Source: Hydrogenophaga intermedia
Lineage (GTDB): Bacteria > Pseudomonadota > Gammaproteobacteria > Burkholderiales > Burkholderiaceae_C
Reading direction: 5' to 3'
Length of the DNA stretch: 64,000 nt
Assembly: GCF_023715105.1 (NCBI RefSeq)
Contig: NZ_JAMBNO010000019.1
Span: 18,441 to 82,440, forward strand
Shown: one piece after another, positions 35,911-44,002 of the stretch
Numbering within the stretch: the first letter of the stretch is position 1
Layout of the letters: every line of letters begins with the position of its first letter
Notes under the pieces: generated by a model
What the model was told of the DNA's origin: nothing
The model's input: only the letters and a program-made list of their open reading frames with translations
Database searches by the model: none
Position numbers and translations under genes: made by a program

Positions 35911-36040
35911 GCGCTTCCCGGCCGGATGGATGGACTACGGCGGAGGGCCCAAGCGTTCGAGCGCGGGCAAGGCTTTCTGTTCGCAAAGCCGATGCCGGCG
36001 GCGGCATTCGCCGTCTTCGTCAGTCAATGGAGGGGTGCCA
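35907..36040 (+). pseudogene. Internally deleted urf2 (EAL-domain gene)
   Basis: An ATG at 35907 opens [13 protein letters not shown], the start of the Tn21/Tn501 urf2 EAL protein. The frame then jumps to the C-terminal end seen in another frame ([20 protein letters not shown]). About 90 percent of the roughly 330-codon gene is gone and the ends are joined out of frame. Confidence 0.7.
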
Positions 36041-36042
36041 CC

Positions 36043-36246
36043 ATGAATGCAAATGATCCGACCGCCACCAGTTGCTGCGTGTGCTGCAAGGAAATTCCGC
36101 TCGATGCCGCCTTCACACCGGAAGGCGCGGAGTACGTCGAGCACTTCTGCGGGCTGGAGTGTTATCAACGTTTCCAGGCGCGGGCCAGCACTGCGACCGA
36201 AACGAGCGGCGAACCGAACGCTTGCGGTTCGCCGCCGTCAAATTGA
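36043..36246 (+). CDS. DUF3330 small cysteine-rich protein
   Basis: A 67-aa protein, [20 protein letters not shown] with a second cysteine pair near [11 protein letters not shown], a zinc- or metal-binding arrangement. The DUF3330 family is typical of mer transposons between merE/urf2 and tnpR. GGAGG precedes the ATG by nine bases. A role in metal handling is plausible but unproven. Confidence 0.8.
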   Translation: MNANDPTATSCCVCCKEIPLDAAFTPEGAEYVEHFCGLECYQRFQARASTATETSGEPNACGSPPSN

Positions 36247-36284
36247 GACAAACCACGCTTTCGCTACGTCGCCTCATGTCGGCA

Positions 36285-36738
36285 TCAAATTCGGCTGAGT
36301 AGCTTCTCGCCATCTGGACGTAGCTCGCCCTTGGGTGAAATATGCCGATACAGGGTCTGCCGCGTGATGCCAAGTTCCTGGCACAGGTCGCCGACCTTGG
36401 TCTCTGACTGCCCCATTGCCGCCATCGCCAGCCGCAGCTTGGCGGCGGTCATCTTGAACGGCCGGCCGCCTTTCCGGCCGCGTGCCCGTGCTGAGGCCAG
36501 GCCCGCCACGGTGCGCTCGGCGATCAACTCGCGCTCGAACTCGGCCAGCGCGGCGAAGATACCGAAGACCAGCTTGCCGGCGGCGGTCGTGGTGTCAATG
36601 GCCGCGCCGTGCCCGGTCAGCACCTTGAGGCCGATGCCGCGTCCGGTCAGGTCATGGACGGTATTGATCAGATGGCGCAGGTCGCGCCCGAGCCGATCCA
36701 GTTTCCAAACGACCAACGTGTCGCCTGGCCGTAGTGCC
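36285..36738 (-). pseudogene. tnpR: Transposon resolvase TnpR, N-terminally truncated
   Basis: At least 150 codons of a Tn3-family serine recombinase: VVWKLDRLGRDLRHLINTV, FGIFAALAEFERELIAERT and a C-terminal helix-turn-helix (GDLCQELGITRQTLYRHI). The frame is open to 36738, where an IS21-type end interrupts it, removing the first 40 or so residues with the catalytic serine. It cannot resolve cointegrates. Confidence 0.88.
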
Positions 36739-37762
36739 TGTTGGCGCCGACCGAAAACTGAGCCACTTATGAGGGTTGTGCCGACCCAAAATTGAGCCAG
36801 GTGTTCAACCTACTCTGCTGTTTTTTTGTGCAGCAGAGGACGAGGAGTGATCACCATGGACATGATTGGCAGGATCCGGCGTTTGCATGCCCGGAAGAAC
36901 AAATCGGAGCGCGAGATCTCGCGCATGACGGGGCTGTCGCGCAACACGGTTGCGAAGTGGCTGCACGGCGAGGTGGATGGCCCGCCGAAGTACCGGCGCG
37001 GGGAGCAGCCGAACAAGCTCACTGCGTTCCACGAGGCGCTCAGGCAGGCGTTGAAGGCCGACGCCCGGCGGCCCAAGCGCGAGCGTCGCACGGCCAAGGC
37101 GCTGTACGCCGAGATCAGGGGCGCTGGCTACGACGGTGGCTACACGCGGGTGACCGACTTCATCCGGGCGTGGCGCCAGGGCGAAGGTCAATCTGCGAGC
37201 GCCAACGCCTTCGTGCCGCTGGCCTTCGAGCTCGGCGAAGCCTTCCAGTTCGACTGGAGCGAGGAAGGGCTGGTGGTGGGCGGGATCTACTACCGCATGC
37301 AGGTCTCGCACATGAAGCTATGCGCTTCGCGGGCCTTCTGGCTGGTGGCCTATCCGAGCCAAGGCCATGAGATGTTGTTCGATGCCCATACCCGCAGCTT
37401 TGCAGCCCTGGGCGGCGTGGCCCGGCGCGGCATCTACGACAACATGAAGACCGCGGTGGACAAGGTCAAGAAGGGTAAGGGCCGGATCGTCAATGAGCGC
37501 TTCGCGACCATGTGTGCGCACTACCTGTACGACCCGGACTTCTGCAACGTCGCCAGCGGCTGGGAGAAGGGCGTCGTCGAGAAGAACGTGCAGGACAGCC
37601 GCCGGCGCATCTGGATCGACGCGGCCAAGCAGCGCTTCGGCAGCTTCAGCGAACTCAACGCCTGGCTGGGCCAGCGGTGCCGGGCGTTGTGGGACGAGGT
37701 GCGCCACCCCGAGCACGAGCAGTTCAGCGTGGCCGAGATGCTCGAACACGAGCGGGCGCATC
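36739..37762 (+). mobile_element. IS21-family element, left part only
   Basis: Starts with TGTTGGCGCCGACC at about 36739. Two terminal repeats typical of IS21 (GACCGAAAACTGAGCCA at 36749-36765 and GACCCAAAATTGAGCCA at 36783-36799) lie 34 bp apart. The element is cut at 37762 by IS1071; istB and the right end are missing. Confidence 0.85.
36856..37762 (+). pseudogene. istA: IS21-family transposase IstA, 3'-truncated
   Basis: 302 codons from the ATG at 36856 (GAGGAG upstream). An N-terminal helix-turn-helix (REISRMTGLSRNTVAKWL) is followed by the DDE core with FQFDWSEEG (first catalytic Asp) and RRGIYDNMKTAVDKV (second Asp), then NVASGWEKGVVEKNVQDSRR (catalytic Glu). The frame enters IS1071 after AHRG, so the last third is replaced by about 22 unrelated codons. 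Confidence 0.9.
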
Positions 37763-37872
37763 GGGGTCGATTTGTTTTCGTTGTCAAAAGTGACGGTAGG
37801 AGATCGAGCACTGGCGTAGGGGTGGTCTGATAAGCCCTTGATTTCATTGGTTTTCCTGTTCACTTTTTCAGG
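37763..37872 (+). repeat. IS1071 left terminal inverted repeat
   Basis: The outer 63 bp are identical, in reverse complement, to the right end. The inner part (to about 37870) matches imperfectly, including TTGATTTCATTGG. Confidence 0.9.
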
Positions 37873-37907
37873 CGTATTGTGTCTGCCCCAATCACCGGAG
37901 ACACAAG

Positions 37908-40820
37908 ATGCAAAGCTGGCACACAACCTACCTTGGCCTGCGAGAGCTGCCAAGGGAAATCAGCACCTTCGAGCTTCAGTCGTTTTTCACGTACAGCCGT
38001 ACTGAGCGCGAGCTCATCAACGCCCGCCGAAGCAACGCCCACAAGCTGGGTCTGGCACTGCACATAGGTTTCTTGCGCTTGAGCGGGCGCCTGCTGAATT
38101 CGGTGCGCATCGTTCCGACAACCCTGTGGCGCCATCTGGGTGACGAAATCGGCATCACTGCTGTTGAACTGGCATCCCTGCGAGCCCTGTATGTTCGCGG
38201 TCGAACCCTCTTTGACCATCAACAACTGGCCTGTGATGTCCTGGGGTTTCATTGGATGACGGAGCACCAACGTCGCGCCCTGGTACGCACCCTGCGCGAT
38301 GAGGTGGCCCGCTGCGCCGATCGGGATCAATTGCTCGTATTCGCTCGGCGCTGGTTGTATCAAAGCAAGATCCTGATCCTGCGCGACCGTGACATCCGTG
38401 TCCTGGTCACAGCGGCGCTGGGACAACTCGAAGAAGAAACAGCCAAAACGATTGCGGCATCTGTGCTGCCCGAACAACTGGTGCGCTGGCGGGATGCCAT
38501 GGCCGCATTGCGCCCGGATGGGCAAACCCAGCAGAGCTGGTTGTGGTCGGCACCGGCCAAACACTCAACCAAACAAATTGGCGAGGTGTTCGAGCGAATC
38601 GAACTGCTGTACGCCCTGAATGTCCACAAACACCTGGACGACCTGTCCGGTCTCATTGTGCGGCGCTATGCACGCCGCCTGGCTTCAAGGCCTCCCTCGG
38701 TGGGGGCCAGGATCAAAGAACCCGCTCGCACAGTGGAGGTTGGCTGCTTTTTACGGCACTGCCTGTTTACCAGCACAGACCAAGCTATCTTGATGGTTCA
38801 GCGGCGCGTTGCCGATCTTTGGCGCACGGTCGCAGCAGGTGTCACGGAGACGGTCAATTGGGCTGACCTGTACAAGACATTGCTGGCAGAGCTGGCTGGT
38901 TTGGTCGCCCAGGGTGAACTTCAAGACGCGGAGTTGCGGGCTCGAATTGTTGCCCTGCTCAGTGCCAGCCAGCAAGGCAAACCACCCAGCCGGGCCTCGG
39001 TGGTGCGTGAGCGTTTGTTTGACGCCATACGTCCCGTGCGCTCTTTGCTGGCCGAAATCACCAAGCTGCCCTGGCAGGCCAATAGCGAGCACCCGGTGAC
39101 CACAGCCTTGGCCCAATTGACGAAACTGTACGCGGGCAAACTTCGCGAACTACCTGCTGATGTCAGCGCCCCTCGCTTGGGTTCGGTCTGGAGCGGCGCG
39201 ATTGCGGGTGCCGACCGGGAGCGCGCGTTTCGGGCCTTGGAGGTGGCCACCCTGTTTTCATTGCGACGTGCCGTGCGCAACGGTTCGGTGTGGATTGAGC
39301 ACAGCCTGAGCTTTCGTGGCCGCGCACGCCTGTTCTTCACTGATGCGCGCTGGCAGGAAGAAGCCAAACGGCACTATGCCCGACTGTCACTGCCAGCCAA
39401 TGCATCCACACTTTTGAAGCCGTTGCTGGCCAAGGTACGCGCCGGCGTGGAGGCAGTGGCCGTCGCCGCGCGCAGCGGTGTGCTGCGCGTGGACGAAGAA
39501 CTCCACCTTTCAGTATTGCCGGCAGAGGATGAAGATCCAGAGGTGATTAAGTTGAGGGCCAAACTTGACCTGAGGATCGGTGAGGTGCAACTCCCAGAAG
39601 TGATCCTGGCCGTTGACGCTCAGGTACGTTTCAGCTGGATCATGCTTGGCCGCGAGCCACGTTCGACAGAAGAGCTGCTGATGGTCTACGCCGGCATCAT
39701 GGCCCACGGCACCAGTCTGACGGCGGCCGAATGCGCCCGTATGATTCCGCAGTTGTCTGCCACCAGCATCCGTCAGGCCATGCGTTGGGCCGGGGACGAG
39801 CGTCGCTTGAGTCAAGCCTGCCACGCGGTGCTGGAGTTCATGCAACGGCACCCCATTGCAGCGACATGGGGTCGCACGGACCTGGCGTCGTCCGACATGA
39901 TGAGCATGGAAACCACCCAACGGGTGTGGCAGGCCCGACAGGATCCAAGACGCAACACGTCCTCGATTGGCATCTACTCCCATGTGCGTGACCGATGGGG
40001 GATCTTCTACGCGCAGCCTTTTGTGCTCAATGAGCGCCAGGCAGGGGTCGCCATTGAGGGTGTCGTGCGCCAAGAATCCATCGAGACCAGCCAGTTGGCG
40101 GTGGACACCCACGGCTACACCGACTTTGCCATGGCGTTGGCCCGGCTACTGGGGTTCGATCTATGCCCACGACTGAAGGAATTGAAGCAGCGTCATCTGT
40201 ACGTGCCGCGTGGCACGATCATTCCACCGGAGATCGCAGCAGTTTGCGAGGCTACCGTCGATACCGCTTTGATTGAGAAGCACTGGGACACCTTGGTCCA
40301 TTTGGCAGCCTCGGTGATGAGCGGCAACGCCAGCGCAGTTGCAGCGCTGGCCAGATTTGGATCGGCGGCGCGGGGAGACCCCATCTACGAAGCGGGTGTT
40401 CAGTTGGGGCGCTTGCTGCGAACTGCGTTCCTGGCCGACTACTTTGTCAAAGACGCCTTCAGGAATGAGCTGCGTCGGGTACTCAACCGGGGTGAGGCGG
40501 TCAATGCCTTGAAGCGGGCGATTTATACCGGCAGAGTGAGCCCGGCTCAGGCCAAGCGGGCCGAGGAAATGCAGGCGGTGGCTGACGCCTTGAGTCTGTT
40601 GGCCAACATCATCATGGCCTGGAACACAACCCAGATGCAGGCCGTTCTGGACCGCTGGGCCAACCGGCGTCAGGTCATCCCGGCGGAGCTCACGGGGAAA
40701 ATTGCGCCGACGCGGCTGCAAGGTATCAATTTGAGGGGCGTATTCCGCTTTCCAGTGGAGCGTTATGCCAGTGAAATCCTGCCGTCACAGACCACGCCGA
40801 AAACCGGGACCGGCGGTTGA
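37908..40820 (+). CDS. tnpA: Tn3-family transposase of IS1071
   Basis: A 970-aa DDE transposase, MQSWHTTYLGLRELPREIST and onward. The N-terminal DNA-binding part is followed by the conserved C-terminal core with AGIMAHGTSLTAAECARMIP, TWGRTDLASSDMMSMETTQR and the late catalytic region (AVCEATVDTALIEKHWDTLV; LRRVLNRGEAVNALKRAIYT). The frame is intact, so the element should be active. Confidence 0.95.
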   Translation: MQSWHTTYLGLRELPREISTFELQSFFTYSRTERELINARRSNAHKLGLALHIGFLRLSGRLLNSVRIVPTTLWRHLGDEIGITAVELASLRALYVRGRTLFDHQQLACDVLGFHWMTEHQRRALVRTLRDEVARCADRDQLLVFARRWLYQSKILILRDRDIRVLVTAALGQLEEETAKTIAASVLPEQLVRWRDAMAALRPDGQTQQSWLWSAPAKHSTKQIGEVFERIELLYALNVHKHLDDLSGLIVRRYARRLASRPPSVGARIKEPARTVEVGCFLRHCLFTSTDQAILMVQRRVADLWRTVAAGVTETVNWADLYKTLLAELAGLVAQGELQDAELRARIVALLSASQQGKPPSRASVVRERLFDAIRPVRSLLAEITKLPWQANSEHPVTTALAQLTKLYAGKLRELPADVSAPRLGSVWSGAIAGADRERAFRALEVATLFSLRRAVRNGSVWIEHSLSFRGRARLFFTDARWQEEAKRHYARLSLPANASTLLKPLLAKVRAGVEAVAVAARSGVLRVDEELHLSVLPAEDEDPEVIKLRAKLDLRIGEVQLPEVILAVDAQVRFSWIMLGREPRSTEELLMVYAGIMAHGTSLTAAECARMIPQLSATSIRQAMRWAGDERRLSQACHAVLEFMQRHPIAATWGRTDLASSDMMSMETTQRVWQARQDPRRNTSSIGIYSHVRDRWGIFYAQPFVLNERQAGVAIEGVVRQESIETSQLAVDTHGYTDFAMALARLLGFDLCPRLKELKQRHLYVPRGTIIPPEIAAVCEATVDTALIEKHWDTLVHLAASVMSGNASAVAALARFGSAARGDPIYEAGVQLGRLLRTAFLADYFVKDAFRNELRRVLNRGEAVNALKRAIYTGRVSPAQAKRAEEMQAVADALSLLANIIMAWNTTQMQAVLDRWANRRQVIPAELTGKIAPTRLQGINLRGVFRFPVERYASEILPSQTTPKTGTGG

Positions 40821-40852
40821 AACCGAGCACGCTTTTGCGCCCTCAAACGGCG

Positions 40853-40962
40853 ATCAAAAAAATCAACAGGAAACCCAATGAAATCAATGGCTTGGCAGGC
40901 CACCCCTACGCCAGTGCTCGATCTCCTACCGTCACTTTTGACAACGAAAACAAATCGACCCC
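40853..40962 (-). repeat. IS1071 right terminal inverted repeat
   Basis: Mirror copy of the left end; ends CAAATCGACCCC at 40962. Confidence 0.9.
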
Positions 40963-41064
40963 GTGGATCTGCACTTCAATCAGGCCGCCTTCGCGCTGCG
41001 GCACGGTCGCCAGGTTCGGCTCGATTCGCACCGGCAGCAACTGCGCCGGCGCCGCCGGCACACC
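40963..41064 (-). pseudogene. Remnant of an IS66-family tnpA C-terminus
   Basis: Read on the minus strand the 102 bases encode GVPAAPAQLLPVRIEPNLAT then VPQREGGLIEVQIH, resembling the end of IS66 OrfA proteins (LLPVRIE...GG-IE-E). It is cut by IS1071 on one side and by the complete IS66 element on the other. Confidence 0.45.
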
Positions 41065-41123
41065 GTAAGCGTTCCGCGAACGACACCCTTGCGCCGTCGA
41101 TGACGGCGTGTTGAAGGATGGTT

Positions 41124-42707
41124 CTACGCGGCGGCGGCGAGCGCCGCGTTTGGCACGGCGATGTCGGTGGCAGGCCGCCAGTTGTGCGGCAGCAGCTGCG
41201 CGAGGTCGCGCTGCTTGAGCGTGGGCAGACGCTCGAAGACGTCCTTGAGGTAGGCCCAGGGATCGTGCCCGTTTAGTTTGGCCGACTCGATCAGGCTCAT
41301 GACCACGCCAGCGCGCTCGCCGGCCTGCTGCGAGCCTACAAAAAGCCAATTCTTGCGGCCAACGCACAGCGGGCGCACCGCGTTCTCCGCCGCGTTGTTG
41401 TCGATTGGGACGTCGCCGTCGTCCAGGTAGCGCGTGAGCGCGCGCCAATTGCTCAGCGAATAATCGATCGCCTTGGCCGTCACGTCGGCATTGGCCAGCT
41501 TCTGGCGCTGCCCGGTCAGCCAGAGGTGCAGGGCCTGGACGATGGGCCTGGAGCGTTGCTGGCGCAGCAGCCACCGTGCCTGGGGTTCGAGTTCGCGCGC
41601 CTCGCGCTCGACCTCGTACAGCTTTGCGATCAGCGCCACCGCCTGGCCGGCGATCTGGCTGGCGTTGAACTCGTGCGCCTCGAACAGCTTGCGCCGCGCG
41701 TGGGCCCAGCATAGTGCGGCGCTGACGCCTTGCGCCTGAAGCCCAAAATAGCCGCTGTAATCGTCGCTGACCAGCGTGCCGCCGAAGCCTCGCAGCACGC
41801 GCCGCGGATGTTCGCCGGCGCGGCTGGCGGTGAAGTCGAACAGCACCGCGCGCTGGGCCACGAAGTTGGTCGTGCGGTAGACCCAGACGTAGGCCCGTTT
41901 GGTCTTGCCGCGCCCCGGCGCCAGCAGCGACACCGGCGTCTCGTCGGCGTGGATCACACCGTGGCTGAGGATGAAGCCCTTCAGTGCATCGGCCAGCGGT
42001 GCCAGACGCACCCCGCAGATGCCGATCCACTGGGCCATGCTCGAGCGCGGGATGTGCACGCCAGAGCGCGCGTAGATCTCTTCCTGCCGGTACAGCGGCA
42101 AGTGATCGTCGTGCTTGGCCACCACCACCTGCGCGAGCAGGCCCGGCGCGGGGATGCCTTTGTCGATGATCTGCGCGGGCATCGGCGCGGCCTGGATCGT
42201 CTGGCAGCACGTGCAGGCGTACTTGCCGCGGATATGGCGCAGCACGAAGAATTGGGCCGGCACGCAATCGAGCTGCTCGCTGACTTCTTGGCCGATGCGC
42301 TTGAAGGGCTGGCCGCACTCGCAGTGGGTCTGCTCGATCTCGTGATGGTGATCGATGCGCGGCAGGCTCGCCGGCAGCGCCTGGCGCACCGCCTGGCCTT
42401 TGGCCCGGGGTGGCGCTACCGGTGGCTTCTGGTCTTGCTGGGCGGCGCGGTCTTCCAGCGCCGTGTCGGCCAGGATCTGATCGAACAGCACCGCCTGCGT
42501 GCTCGTCTCCAGGCTCTCGCTGGAGGAGCCGAAGCGCCAGCGCTTCAGCCGCGCGATCTCGAAGTTCAGCGCCTCGATCCTGGTTTGCTTGAACTTCAGC
42601 TCGCCTTGCATGCGCCCGATCACATCGCGCAGCTCCTGCATCGAATCCAGTGCGCCCGGCGCATCGATCGTGTGGGTGTCCGGGCCTTCGAGCATGGCCG
42701 CCATCAT
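41124..42707 (-). CDS. tnpC: IS66 transposase TnpC
   Basis: A 527-aa DDE transposase. A coiled-coil zipper (LRDVIGRMQGELKFKQTRIE) and an R-W-x-F-G-S-S-S-E segment are at the N-terminus, a zinc-binding pair-rich region (HCECGQPF, ACTCCQTIQ) follows, then the catalytic core with VIHADETPVSLL (Asp), LVSDDYSGYFG (Asp) and DNNAAENAVRPL (Glu). The start may be the ATG at 42707, 42704 or 42695; all are inside or beside a strong hairpin. Confidence 0.93.
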   Translation of the reverse strand: MMAAMLEGPDTHTIDAPGALDSMQELRDVIGRMQGELKFKQTRIEALNFEIARLKRWRFGSSSESLETSTQAVLFDQILADTALEDRAAQQDQKPPVAPPRAKGQAVRQALPASLPRIDHHHEIEQTHCECGQPFKRIGQEVSEQLDCVPAQFFVLRHIRGKYACTCCQTIQAAPMPAQIIDKGIPAPGLLAQVVVAKHDDHLPLYRQEEIYARSGVHIPRSSMAQWIGICGVRLAPLADALKGFILSHGVIHADETPVSLLAPGRGKTKRAYVWVYRTTNFVAQRAVLFDFTASRAGEHPRRVLRGFGGTLVSDDYSGYFGLQAQGVSAALCWAHARRKLFEAHEFNASQIAGQAVALIAKLYEVEREARELEPQARWLLRQQRSRPIVQALHLWLTGQRQKLANADVTAKAIDYSLSNWRALTRYLDDGDVPIDNNAAENAVRPLCVGRKNWLFVGSQQAGERAGVVMSLIESAKLNGHDPWAYLKDVFERLPTLKQRDLAQLLPHNWRPATDIAVPNAALAAAA

Positions 42708-42736
42708 GCCTCGCGCGCGCGTGCGCGCGAGGCATG
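42705..42736. promoter_or_regulatory. Strong hairpin over the tnpC start codon
   Basis: 14-bp perfect arms CATGCCTCGCGCGC and GCGCGCGAGGCATG with a four-base loop. In the tnpC mRNA it would hold the first ATG and the ribosome-binding area in a very stable stem, likely damping translation of the transposase. Confidence 0.7.
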
Positions 42737-42786
42737 ACTTTCTCCAATAGACAAACGCGCAAATCCCGACCTCGAATCGAGCGCAT

Positions 42787-43128
42787 TCAGACCACCGTGA
42801 TCGACTGCGGCTGCGCGCTGCCCAGGCGCTGCCACGGCAGGCCCGCGACGAGCCAGTCGAACTGCTCGCGCGTGAGTTGAAGTGACCCCGTGTCCTGGCG
42901 CGGCCAGGCGAAGCTGCCCGCTTGCAGCCGCCGGGTGCACAGCCACATGCCCGCGCCGTCGTAGACCAGCACCTTGAGCCGGTCGGCGCGGCGGTTGGCA
43001 AACACGTAGGCGTGGTGGGCTTGCGCGCCCAGCGCGAAGCCGCGCACCACTTGGGCCAACAGCGTGTCGATGCCCCCGCGCAGGTCGGCCGCGCCAAGCG
43101 CCAGCCAGATGACGTCGATGCGAATCAT
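42787..43128 (-). CDS. tnpB: IS66 accessory protein TnpB
   Basis: A 113-aa protein of the IS66 Orf2 family, with LRGGIDTLLAQVVRGFALG, AYVFANRRADRLKVLVYDGAG and CTRRLQAGSFAWP. Needed with TnpA for IS66 transposition. Its start overlaps the tnpA stop by four bases. Confidence 0.95.
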   Translation of the reverse strand: MIRIDVIWLALGAADLRGGIDTLLAQVVRGFALGAQAHHAYVFANRRADRLKVLVYDGAGMWLCTRRLQAGSFAWPRQDTGSLQLTREQFDWLVAGLPWQRLGSAQPQSITVV

Positions 43129-43472
43129 CGGCCGAACTCCCGCAGCAGCGAAGCGAGTTCACGCGTGTGCGCCAGCGGCCAATGCAGATCGAGCCGGGTG
43201 CCTCCCACGTTCAATTCGACGCGCACCGATGTCGATGCGGCACCAGGCGCCACGCGGGCGGCCACGAAGCCGCTCGGCCTGGCGGCTGGCGAGGGCTCAG
43301 GGCTGACGCCGTCGAGCCGCGCCTGCCAGCGCCGCGCATGTGCGCACCAGCTTTGCAGCGTTCCCGCTGGCACCCCGTTGGCCTCGGCCCATACCTGCGC
43401 CTTCTGGCCAGAGGCACGATACGCCGCCACTTGCTCCAGGCACCGTTCCATCTGCTGTCGATCCATGTCCAC
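43125..43472 (-). CDS. tnpA: IS66 accessory protein TnpA
   Basis: A 115-aa DNA-binding protein (RQQMERCLEQVAAYRASGQK; ANGVPAGTLQSWCAHARRWQ) of the IS66 OrfA type. First gene of the element, starting about 80 bp inside the right end. Confidence 0.9.
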   Translation of the reverse strand: MDMDRQQMERCLEQVAAYRASGQKAQVWAEANGVPAGTLQSWCAHARRWQARLDGVSPEPSPAARPSGFVAARVAPGAASTSVRVELNVGGTRLDLHWPLAHTRELASLLREFGR

Positions 43473-43553
43473 CTCGTCTCGTTCGTTGATTGCGAAGACC
43501 CGAGGTTCGCAGCTTCAACGGTGAGATGAAAGATGGGTTCGCGGAACGCTTAC

Positions 43554-43693
43554 AGCGCATCGACCGTGTCGCTGATGAAGTAGGCCAGGTGCCCCGCAGG
43601 CAGCCAGTCCTGCAGCGATGCGGACAGCAGCATCTCTTGTTGCGGTTCGTAGGGGCGGTAACTTATGGCCATGCAGCTTGAACGCTCACTCAT
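43554..43693 (-). pseudogene. N-terminal remnant of an IS1182-type transposase
   Basis: The minus strand encodes MAISYRPYEPQQEMLLSASL then QDWLPAGHLAYFISDTVDAL, the conserved start of IS1182-family transposases (YRPYEP-Q--LL-PSL-DWLP--HLAYF). The IS66 right end interrupts it after about 46 codons. Confidence 0.7.
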
Positions 43694-43824
43694 GTGCGCA
43701 GGTCATCAGGGGATTCCCTGCTTCTGCCGCCCACGCTCCTAGCCTGCCGCGTGGCTCCTAGCGTTGCCGTAGGGCTCGAAGTGGCGGGGGGTGGTTGAAA
43801 AAACCATTGCATCACTCGCATTTT

Positions 43825-43841
43825 TGCGAATAGGTTTCGCA
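43825..43841. promoter_or_regulatory. Candidate regulator site upstream of aniline operon
   Basis: TGCGAATAGGTTTCGCA, perfect 6-bp arms with a five-base spacer, in an AT-rich region 160 bp before tdnQ. The interrupted dyad fits a LysR-type regulator site, and the cluster encodes such a regulator. Confidence 0.45.
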
Positions 43842-43879
43842 TGTTTTTCCTTTCAGGTTCTCAGGAAATCAACATAATT

Positions 43880-43900
43880 TTGATCTGCGACAAAGATCAA
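43880..43900. promoter_or_regulatory. Second inverted repeat upstream of aniline operon
   Basis: TTGATC and GATCAA separated by nine bases, 100 bp before tdnQ. The region 43694-44002 has no gene and is clearly AT-richer than its surroundings, consistent with the operon promoter. Confidence 0.4.
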
Positions 43901-44002
43901 TTGGCAAATTTAATGCGTGCTGAACTGATCTGGTGGCAGATGGTTGGGTAATTCGTTAATTCTAAACAACCGGCATCTATGCCGGAAAACCCGGAGACAA
44001 AA

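Larger units (their letters stand above)
37763..40962 (+). mobile_element. IS1071 (Tn3-family insertion sequence), complete
   Basis: A 3200-bp element bounded by long inverted repeats starting GGGGTCGATTTGTTTTCGTT, with a single 970-aa transposase gene. Size, repeat length of about 110 bp and lack of a resolvase match IS1071 of Tn5271, known to flank catabolic genes in Comamonadaceae. No 5-bp target duplication is seen (GCATC on the left, GTGGA on the right), so the flanks have recombined. Confidence 0.93.
41065..43553 (-). mobile_element. IS66-family insertion sequence, complete
   Basis: A 2489-bp element with terminal repeats GTAAGCGTTCCGCGAAC at 41065 and its reverse complement ending at 43553. 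It carries tnpA, tnpB and tnpC on the minus strand in the standard order. No 8-bp target duplication is found (GGCACACC versus AGCGCATC), so one flank was replaced after insertion or the element moved by recombination. Confidence 0.92.

Noticed and set aside
37763..40962. A 5-bp target duplication around IS1071
   Set aside because: The flanks are GCATC and GTGGA, so no duplication exists.
41065..43553. An 8-bp target duplication around the complete IS66 element
   Set aside because: The flanks GGCACACC and AGCGCATC do not match.
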